Both the position numbers and the translations under genes were made by a program. Shown here one piece after another: positions 37,146-47,200 of a stretch of 51,041 nt of DNA. The notes under the pieces are model-generated. The model had not been told where the DNA came from, did no database searches, and saw nothing but the letters and a program-made list of their open reading frames with translations. The stretch is from a virus: the IMG/VR virus record IMGVR_UViG_3300017991_000145, positions 1 to 51,041 of that record; one strand, written 5' to 3'. Each line of letters begins with the position of its first letter. Position 1 is the stretch's first letter.

Positions 37146-37442
37146 ATGGTACCCGAAGACGTAATGCCGGATGAAGAGTTTGAGAAGCACGAGGATATCT
37201 GCGAGCAGTGTGGTAGGTGCTGTCGAAAGAAGACAGTGATCTTTGGAGAGATCGTTGCCACTACCGGAACGTGTGACTTCCTCGGTAAAGATAACAAGTG
37301 TGTATGCTATAAGAACAGATTTCAAGCGTACCCTCAGTGCCGACCAGTAGCACAGGCGATGCTTGAAGGACTGCTACCTCCGGACTGTCCGTATGTCAGA
37401 GACTTCCCGGGGTACAAGTGTGCAGTTGAAAGGTGGATGTAA
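37146..37442 (+). CDS. Cys-rich YkgJ-like metal-binding protein
   Basis: A 98-residue protein with CEQCGRCCRKK near residue 20, then CDFLGKDNKCVCY and YPQC, followed by PPDCPY and a final YKC. This 'CxxCxxCC ... CxFL....C..Y..R...C' layout is that of the zinc/iron-chelating YkgJ family (UPF0153). AAGGATA lies before the ATG. The biochemical role of this family is unknown; in a phage it may protect or modify host functions. It lies directly after the primase-helicase. Confidence 0.72.
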   Translation: MVPEDVMPDEEFEKHEDICEQCGRCCRKKTVIFGEIVATTGTCDFLGKDNKCVCYKNRFQAYPQCRPVAQAMLEGLLPPDCPYVRDFPGYKCAVERWM

Positions 37443-37765
37443 TGAACGAAGAGCATAAACTAAACGATGAACTTGAGCCGACAGACATGCCGACCCCCCA
37501 CTTCCTGGTGATGCTTGCCGTTGTCGTGGTGATGATTGTCTTGTTCAGTTGGAGTGTGACCAAGGTACAAAAACCGTTCGAGCAGAAGAAGCCCTGCTTA
37601 CTCTGTGGCCACAGCCAGTGTGCAAACCCAAACGATCACGGCCTGCCTAAGTGGATGGAGGATATAAAGCCCCACTACCATGCAGATGACACAAACATAT
37701 GCTTCTGCGCTGAATGGCCTACTGAGTTGGACGAACTGGTATCTGAAGGAGGACACACGCTATGA
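37442..37765 (+). CDS. Single-pass membrane protein with Cys/His cluster, 107 residues
   Basis: The start chosen is the ATG overlapping the upstream stop (TAATG) with AGGTGG before it; a GTG three codons earlier is possible. One membrane helix (residues about 22-38, FLVMLAVVVVMIVLFSW) is followed by a part with CLLCGHSQC, several His, and CFC, probably a metal site. Its tail is acidic. It overlaps the resolvase gene by four bases. Function unknown; a membrane anchor for a metal-binding domain is all that can be said. Confidence 0.65.
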   Translation: MNEEHKLNDELEPTDMPTPHFLVMLAVVVVMIVLFSWSVTKVQKPFEQKKPCLLCGHSQCANPNDHGLPKWMEDIKPHYHADDTNICFCAEWPTELDELVSEGGHTL

Positions 37766-38214
37766 ATAAAATAAAGATTGCAGTAGACCCTGGAGCAGTA
37801 GGTGGTTTTGCTATAGCCACCTACCCTTATAAAGTCTTGGACGTCGATGCCGTTAAGATGCCTAAAGGCATAGAGGCACAGCTGGAGTTGATGGAGAGCT
37901 TGGCGGAAGGTTGCGAGGTTGAGCAGTTCTTTATAGAGAACGTGGGCGGGTATCGTCCCGGTAACAGCGGACCCTCCGCAGCAAAGTTTGGCAGACATGT
38001 AGGTTTTCTGGAAGGTGTCATCCTCGCAAAGCACTGGCCTATGGTCAAGGTAGCCCCTATCACATGGATGAAGAAGGTGGTGCCTGATCGACCAAGGGAA
38101 AAAGAAGCCCGGAAGAAGTATATCAAAGCCCAGATGCAAGAGGGGTACCCTGATCTCAAGGTCACTCTTGCTACAGCTGACGCTCTGGGAATCCTTACCT
38201 ACGCCATTACGTAA
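37762..38214 (+). CDS. RuvC-like Holliday junction resolvase
   Basis: A 150-residue protein with RNase H fold text: IAVDPGAVGGFAI (Asp9), FFIENVGGY (Glu59) and TLATADALGILTYA (Asp140), the acidic residues of RuvC-type resolvases, which usually have 150 to 190 residues. It would cut branched DNA before packaging. ATGA overlap with the previous gene. Its stop codon directly touches the stop of the convergent giant gene, with no spacer, so both transcripts must end inside the opposite gene or overlap. Confidence 0.82.
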   Translation: MNKIKIAVDPGAVGGFAIATYPYKVLDVDAVKMPKGIEAQLELMESLAEGCEVEQFFIENVGGYRPGNSGPSAAKFGRHVGFLEGVILAKHWPMVKVAPITWMKKVVPDRPREKEARKKYIKAQMQEGYPDLKVTLATADALGILTYAIT

Positions 38215-41200
38215 TTACCAAGCCTTCATCACTGCATCTCGGTCTTCTTCAGTGTACTTGATGTTCGATTTCTCGAACCTACGCTTGAGAGACTGAGTCA
38301 GTGATTTTCTCGTACCCATCACACGCCTGATTCTGTTCATGTGTTCCTTCATCTCACTGTCTCTTGGACCACCGGGGCGGTTGAGTTCAGCGTAGATCTC
38401 AAGATAGATACGACCCCGAACTTTCCGGAGAACTTCATCCATTACATCCTTACGGTTGTAACCGTTCAGCTCCGCAGCCTTCAGGGTTTCGTTCATTGCA
38501 CTCTTAAGCTGGCGTTTTAGATCCCTGCGCCTCGTCAACTCACCCGCAGCCTGTCTGTCAGCCTGGGCATAGACCAGAGGTATTAACCTTTTCACTGCTT
38601 CGAACTTACTGGTTCCGAGTTTGGCCGGGGCGAAGAAAGATGTCGGCCTGTCGTCCAGTGTATTGAGTATAGACATCGGGACAAACTTTGAGGCTACCGC
38701 AAACGCCCTGGATTTTTTGAATTCTCCATCCACATGGAAGAGACCAAAGGTATCAGCGTCGGCCCAAGGCATATCCCACCAAGCTGAGTTCTTGGCGAGG
38801 AGCTGTTCCATGGAGGTCTTAACAGCCATTGAACTCTTAGACATTATAGTCCTTACAGGATGTTCGAACCACCCTTGAACCTCGTAAGCCTGCTTACCCC
38901 AGCGGAGGTAGACTCTCCGGCGGTTGGTTGTACCGTACTTAAGACCAAGGCTCCTTGTTATAGGAGTGACGTCAATATAAGAACGGCGACCTTCCTCATT
39001 GAGCCATGGGAATATCTTATCATCCTCGTCCGGATCGCCGAAAGCGGCGTAGATCATGGCCTGTAAAGCAGCCGGAACACCGAACAAAATCATCGTGAAG
39101 AACGCAGGCCAGTACTTGTCGAGCTTCTGATCTCTTGAGACTGTACTGAATTTGCCTTTCTGTAGGGGGTTCTTGACCCCGGCAACACCTTCAATGATGT
39201 CAGGCACCCCTGATATGTTCAAAGCTGATATCGTCCAATCTGGGGCGAATATGAGGCTCTGCATAATATCCCTCACCATCGGGTTGGCCCACAAGTACTG
39301 CTCCCACTCCTGTCCACCGAAGGCATCATTAACGTGCTGAGAGATGTCACTCATCAAAGCATCGGTAGGAACGCCGGCATATTCAGGGCTTGCCTGAGCT
39401 TCGGCCAGGATTCTCTCAGCGATATGAACCTTCATTGTAGGCTGCATCACATACCAAAGGAAGTCATCGGCCTGATTCTTTACCTTCAGGAGCCCTTTAA
39501 GAGCCGGAGCTGTGAGGTGTCGGGTCAATGGAGTCTTACCGGACAGCGTTATCAGGTTCTTGATTATGTCATTAACCCTGTTAATGTCGTAATCCGGAGC
39601 CCCGACAGCTACTTCAAGACCGCTACCGACCCACTGCTTCAGCACTCCGCTCTCATCCCTCAAGGATTTGTACTGTTTGGCCATGTCTTTGATGTTCTTG
39701 GCAAAGTGGAAGGGTGTCATCAGAGGGTTATTCTTGACATCCAGACCGAAAGAAGCAGCGTAGGATTCATAAAGAGCAAAGTGGTGGAACGCTGAGAACC
39801 CAAGAGCAAGGGACTTGGTCAGGTTATTGAACATCCGGATACCTCTCAAGGTACTGTAAAGACGAGGGTTCGACTTCTTAAGATCTTCAAAACCTTTGCT
39901 GGTCACATGCTTGAGGAGCTGTCTCGGTGCCCCGTCACGTACCCAGAAGCCGGAGACATTAAGTTCCGGAGTCTCAACAAAGGAGTATCCCCTGGATGAC
40001 AGCTCATTTTCTATGACGTTGGTAATATCCTGGATCTGTTTCCACGGGTTACCGGCTCTGTTCATCTCCAGATCTTTCAAGGTGCTCTCGCCCTTCTCGT
40101 TCTTGGGAGCCACCTTCTTGGCAAATGGAATCAGAGTTTCAAGAACAGCGAAAGCCTGCTCGTTGCTTATTGAAGTATCCTTCTCTTCCTGCCATTGATC
40201 CTCTGTTTTCCTTGGGATCATAGCCATCTCACCGTTAATGTCAGCGGTGGTGCTGGCTACGGTCAGGTATTTCTTGTTCCTGATCACTTCGGATACAGTG
40301 TTCTGCCACATTGGGAAGAGGGATGTAACCTTCAGAGTCTCAGGAAGATACCCGCCTTTGACAAGAGCCTGCTCATAAGAATCGTACTGCCTCATCTCGG
40401 AGCGTCCAGTTTCTTCCAGGCGTTTCCTTGATTTCTCATTGGCAGCCTCGGAAGCCTGCTTCTGTTTCTGCTTCATCTTAGTATCAGTAAGGCGTTGGAT
40501 CTCTTTCTGAGTACTCTCTTTAGCAAGGAACTTCTCAAGTATTGCATCTTCCGGCACTTCTCCGTAGTGGAGTTCAATGACTTCCAGCTTGGCCTCGTCC
40601 TCAACCTCTTCACGGCTTGGTACTTCTGCCGGATTCGGGATGTACTTGTACTTCTGCATCACGTAGTTGGGGAGGAACCTGATCCAGTCCTCTTCACCGA
40701 TACGGTCAGCGAAGCCACGGACTCTTTCATTAGCCTCAAGCCTCTGCCTGTTCATCTGGTCACGGATCTCTGTCTTAAGAGCATTGATCTCTTTGGCGTT
40801 ACCCACAGCGGCCAGGATCTTTTCAACGGACAGAGCTTTTGAGAACTCACCAGACCCGACAAACTGAGAAAGACCATCGACTTCATCGGCTGTCTTACCT
40901 GTGTTAGGGTCAACCCAAAGAGGATTGCGGAGGGGTTCTTTCTTCAGCTCGTCCTTGGATTCAGAGAACAAGACGTTGCCCTCAGCATCCTTACGGATTT
41001 CTGACTCATTAAAGATATGATTAGAGCCGTTGAGAGATGCACCGATCGCACTATCTATCAGGCCCTCTTCTATTTTTGCAACCTTAGAGAGTTGTTTGAT
41101 GCGTCTTTGCCAGTTTCTGGCTATTCTCTCGTCATCACGGATCGCAGCACGGGCAGCACGGGCCTCTTTGATTAACGTCTGCTGAAGTTGAGTGATGGCC

Positions 41201-44200
41201 CTTGGACTCTTACGCACCCTGTTCTCAAGATGACGCCATGCAACCATTGAGGCAGTGAGGTCGTCCTTCTCGGACACCTCTCTGTCATACCTTCTTACCT
41301 CGTTGGAATCTATGCCGGTGTCAGGGGTGTAGACGATGTCAAATGTTTCCTGTCTTCTCGGCTTCTGCCTTGCCAGCTGTTCGAGTCTATCGAACTGGTG
41401 CTTGTACTTGGCAGACGACCAGACCTTCCGCTTCTGGCGGATAAGTTTCAACCTCTGTTCAGGAGTGAGGTTTTCGTTCTCCAGCTGGTATGCAAAGTTA
41501 CGGGCCATCTTGTGGTGTTCCTTTGACACCTTCTCACCTTTACGGAAAGCGATAGCAAATGCAAGGTTACTCAACCGCTTAGGAGTATCGTATCTCTGGA
41601 ACGCTATGGCCGAGGCTGTGGTCGTTCCTTTGTCAGTGTCAGTATCCTGATCTGTCTGAAGCATATCGAGGAACTCACTCTGAGTCAGAGTAGTATGACG
41701 TTCAAGAGGGGACTGGTCTTTCTTTTGAGTCCTGTTCTGGACAGGAGTCGTAGTGACAGGCATCTCTTTCTTTGTCTCGGGAGCTTCGATAATATCAACA
41801 GCGTCAGCTTCTGGCTGCGCTGTGTTTACAGCTGTCTGAGCCGGAGGAGTAAACGCCCCTGTCTTAAGAGAGTCTCTCTTGTCCGGGTCGTAGAAAGCCA
41901 CATCGTCTGATGCAAGATTTGCCGCATATGATGCAACAAGTACCTCATCAGTCGGACTCATTGAAGCTTTATTCCAGTACTGCTCCTGTTCTACGGCCTT
42001 CTCGTTCAACGCTTTACTGAACACCGGACCTACCAAAGAAAGGAACCCACCGGAGCTGGTGCTGTTGGATGCACCGAACCTGCTGGTTGTGTAGATAGCA
42101 AGCTTCAGTTGTATATCAAATGGGAGTTTATCGAAATCTTCCTGCGCCCCCTGCAACAGCTCCTGAGGTACGCCCCTGAGCTGGTATGATTTGAGTATCT
42201 GGACACGGGAGGATTTCCCCACCTGCCTCTTTTCAAGGAGACCAAAGAGGCGGTTGTCCGGATACTCTTCTTCCCACTTCTCAAACTGGGAGGGTACTTC
42301 CCTGAGTACCTTTACGAAAGACTCCTTGTCCTTCATCATAGAGTACAGAGCGTCAGAGATTACGACGTTATCAAGCCTGCGTTCGTACTTGATCTTAACC
42401 TCATCCGGAACCATAACGTTCTTGCTATCTACTTTGGAACCCGTCTCTTTCGAGAGCTCCCTGGCTCTGGCTGCCTTGTATATAGCCGCAGATCTCTCTG
42501 CGATGGGAGCTGACTGCTTGGAAAAGTACAGAGCCTGGTTGAATATAAAGTCATAAGCAGAATCCAACGCCTTACTTGAAGCGTCTACAAAAGGAGAGTT
42601 GAGCTCATTCACCCTCAGGGTATTGAGCATCGTCATCTCATTACTCTTGATCCTGTTAGCCAGATCTTTGGAGCGTTCATAAGAAGTGCTTGTCTCCGGG
42701 ATAGTACCTGAAGCCAGCTTGAAGAAGCTTGCCATACTGGAAAGGTCACGGCCAAGACGGTGGAGATTCCTGAAGTCCTGGAACTTCTTGGATTTCTTAC
42801 CATACTTCTTACCCAGTTTACTCCAAGTAACTGAGATGTCTCCGCTGTTACGGACAGAAGCTCTCTCCCTTTCAAAGTTAACAAAGTCCATCACGATGTC
42901 GGAGTGCAGGTAGTCAGCGATGAGATCAACGTAGTCTACCATCTTCTGATCGTTGTTCAGGTTACTATTGGCGAAGACCAAAGCATATGCTACTTCCAAG
43001 GTGCGAGGGTTGATACCAAGGTGCCTGACCTCATCATCCTTGGCATTATCCGCAAACATATTGAGGATGTTACCGAGGAAGTTCTTTGTGAAGATCGCAT
43101 GTCCCTGTCTTTTCTGAGCAGCTTCCGGTGTGAAAAGATCAACCGTTAACTTTTCTTTACGGCCAGGAACCTCGATCTGGTAAGGCTTGGTTGAAGCCAT
43201 TTTCTTACCGTGGAACGCTTTCTCATTCAGGAACAGTTCGTGCATATTAAGCATACTGAAACCAGAGGAAGCAAGAGCACCCATAGCCAGACCTTGCTTC
43301 CCTTCAAGATTGGCAGTCCGAAGTTCCCGGGATCTCCGCGGATCAATCAGCGGGTGCTTTGACTTGTCTTCCATCTTCTTATATCTTTGAACCGTGGCGT
43401 CATAAGCCTTCTTGTCAATTGGAGACTTGATAGCGTTGAGATTGGTGACGTCCTGGTACTGACCAACCATCTCGAAGAGAGCCATGTTGATCATCTTACC
43501 GCGGTCGGACTCGATATCAAATCCAGCAACAGGCTTCTTACCTTCAATCTTCTGAGACACGAGCAATGGAGTTTCAACATATCGTTTGTCAGCGTCAAAG
43601 TCAGAACCGGCATTGACCTGATCTTCAAGAGCTGTCTCTATGAAGTTGGCGGTCGTCGGCAGCCTGCGCTGTAAACGGGCGACAGAGTGGGAGTGAGCAT
43701 CATCACCCGGAACACGGGAGATAATTACCGGAGCTCCAGGGATTATGAACTTACCTTCTTCTGTCGGGTGACGTTCAATCTCCCAGATCTGGATGTCCCA
43801 GTTCTCTGCATTGTCAAGGAGGAACTCTCTGTCTTTGACGGACTTACCGTTCAAAACTACCATATCAAGGTAGCGAGGAGTAGTGCCGTTCTCAAGATCC
43901 CGGGCAATCATACGGCGTATGAACTTCTCAGCGGCTTTAACCGACTTGAAAGTACGGTCATAGTTTGTCGCCCTGATCCTTTTGTCGACCGAAGCATTGG
44001 CACGGGAGATTCTGTTAACCATCCCGGTCGCTTTGCCTTCTTTAAAATCTTTGTATAGTACAGCCTCGAACTCACCATTGGCATTAATGTTACCCGCAGT
44101 GATTGTAGGGAGGTTAGCCCTAGCGGAGGCCGCCGGTATCTCAACGAGCTGAGCCATATAGGTCTTGTTCTCTACCAGATCATTGTATTTGTAGCTGTAC

Positions 44201-47200
44201 TGAGCCAAGATCCTGCGCCGGGAACGAGCATCCGGTAGCTCACGACCATCAGCAATCTTCTGGAGCCACGGGATACCTACAGCTGAAACATCCTCCTCAA
44301 CCTTGAAACCTCCACGGGTATGGAGACCTTGAACCTCTGTATCAAGCCTCTTGGTCTGTGCTGTCTGATCATCCCAAACAGCGGGGCCGAGGTTAGCTAG
44401 GTCCGGTCCCTTCTGGACGAGAGCGTTCTTGTCCTCGGAACGTACGGAATGACGTACGTCTTGAACCCAAAGAAGATCGTCGGTCTTAATCCTGCCGAGG
44501 ATCTCCGGGCTTATCTGAGCGTCTGTAGTATCGGCGTTCTGTCCATTGTTCTCAAAGAGATTGACCACCTCACCGCCATGCTTCTTGGCAGAAGACGGGT
44601 GGAGTATCAGATGTATCTTCTTGGTCGGATCTTCCTGAGCGTTATTATAATCTGTCACTGCTTTCCAGATCTTATACCTCGCACTCTCGGGATCGAACTC
44701 TGAGAGGTCTTTCGTAAGCGTGATGAAATTAGTCTTAACAAGTGAACGTTCCTGAGGGTCGGCTCCGGATACCAAAGACTTGGTTGTAAGGAGCTGAGGG
44801 TAGGCTCTTTCCTGAGTAATCCAGGAACCCAAGGCTTTCTGGTAAGCATTGGCCATATCTTCTGTCATGTACGCAACACCATCAGTAGCTTCCGGCATAG
44901 CACCAAGCTCGTCCTGGAGTTCAAGGTCATTGATCGTAACCGTGTTCAGCTCGGTACCTTCAATATTGAGGAGCTGACCTATGACTCTGGGGTTCGCAGA
45001 GACACCACCAGTCAAAGAGGAACCTGCCCTCTTAACCAGATCAGTGTCGTCCTTGTAGTTAGTGTACGCTGAGTGCAGCGTCCTGTCTACAAAAGGTCTG
45101 TTCAGTATATAGTTGAAAGTGAATGGGTCGGTGATCTTCTTGAGGTTAAGCGGGTTAACCATAAAGAGATCGCGCTTCTCTTTGGGGATGCTACGATATA
45201 AAGCTGAATATTCTTTAAGCTTCTCGTTGGCTTCCTTTGAGCCCTTCGTGTACTTCGGTACAGAGATGAAGAGGATCTCTTTCTTATCACCCATCGGTCC
45301 GGCCCAGAGGTAGAAGGTATCATCACCCTTGTTGAAATAATCCACTTCGAGGTCTGCAAGGTCTGTCTCAGGTAGGTTATCTACGTTAACAGCCTTTGAA
45401 CCTTTCTCAAATACTCCGGCGTGGAAGAAGTAGTCTTTGAAATCTTCACTGGCATCAAGGACTTTTGCAATCTGATGTTTCTGACGGAGGTTGTTCTTAC
45501 TGTTACCTGTGGCTTCAAAGAAGCGCATCGGGTTAAGTTCAAGTCTATCAGCGTTGAGTTGTTCAAAGAGAGTGAGGTTGCTGGCAGCGACATCGCCTTC
45601 AAGACCCAAAGCCTTGGCTGTGGTTTTGATAGCCTCTGCCTGTGGTCCTGTAGTAGGTACCGAGGTGAATACTTCTTTAACAACTGAGGTACGGAATTTC
45701 CTGATATCCGGCTGAGTGATAGTCTTTTTCTGTGCCAGTGTACCAAGTCTTGCAGAAAGGGCACGGGCCACTTCGTCGATCCACCACTGAGCACGGAAAG
45801 CAGGATCGTTCCTTCTCTGCTGAAGAAGCTTCCTGGCTTTCGTATCCCTGAACCTTGTGTACTGAGCTCTTGCATCTGCATACTCCTGAGCATTGGCAAA
45901 CCCTGTCGGGAATGTGGAAGACTTATGGGCTTCCATCTCTTTGAGCCAAGTTGGATTGAGAGCCCCGCCTGTCAGCTTAGAGATATATGGAACAGCTGAA
46001 GTCTTCCGGTTGCGGAAGAACTTACTGTGCATCTCCAACATCTCAGCAGTAGCCTCGGGGGTCTCAGTCATCTTGTTAATCGTATCTTCAATGATCTTGG
46101 CATTGACGAAACCGATGTCTGTTACATTGACCGAATCAAAAGCAGGTCCTGCCTTATCGGTATTGACCTGTGACTTCTCAACAGCTGGTATGAAAGTGTT
46201 ACGGTAATACTGGAGCGCAGCAATGGCGTCGCCAAGAGCAAAGTCTTCCCCTGCACTTTTGATCGCGTTCCTCAAATCCTGTACGCCTTCGGGTCCTCCC
46301 TCTTCGGCAAGGAATTTATCAAGTGCTTCCTGGCTGAGAGTAGCTTCTTCAAGTCTCGTCTCTGCAACGGCCAGCACCTCCCTGGCCCTTCTCGCATTAG
46401 CAGGGGTGTAGTCAAAACCAAAACTCTGGAGGAACCTCTGGTTCATCGCTTCGTTACGACGTTCAGGGTTCACATCACCAAGACCACTCTCGACTCCTGC
46501 GTTGGGGTCAGTAGTCTCCGGGTCTTTGAGAGCAGCAACGGTTGTGTACTCTGCCTGTGACAGAGTTCTCACCTGATCTGATTTACCAACGGCTTCAGCT
46601 GTGGCATCGTTGGAAGCTTTGGCTACTTCCTTCTTGACCTTCTTCGGCTTCGGTGCTTCAGCAACAGGTTCAGCTTCAGCAACAGGTTCAGCTTCAGCAA
46701 CAGGTTCAGGCTCCGGAATCAACTCTTCCTCAGCAACTTCAGGTGTAGTAGGGGCCTGGGCCTCTTCAACCGTTGGTTTCTCAGCGGGTTGTTTTGCCGG
46801 TTTCTTATCTACTTTCGGCTCCTCAGCGACCTCAGGCTCCTTCGGAGTCTCAGGCTTACGCTTGGCCATCTCTTTATCAAACTCATCGAGGAAGTCATCC
46901 TTCGGTTTCTTTGCCGGGGCTGGCTTCTTAGTCGGAGTAGGCTTCTTGGCTCTCGCCTGCTCAAGTACTTCCTCAGTAGTAGGTTTATCTTCCTTCGGCT
47001 TTGCCGGTTCAGCAAGAGTGATAGCGTTGAAAGCTTCCGCACCAATACCTTCCTGAATCAAAGAGTCCATTGACGCATCGAACCCAGGAATCTGCTTCAT
47101 TGCATCGTACATGTTCTGAAGCTTTGCGTTCTGAGGTTCGGCTGCCATATCTTCAACACGGTAGCCGAGGTGCATAGATGCCAGCTTGGAGAACAACTCA

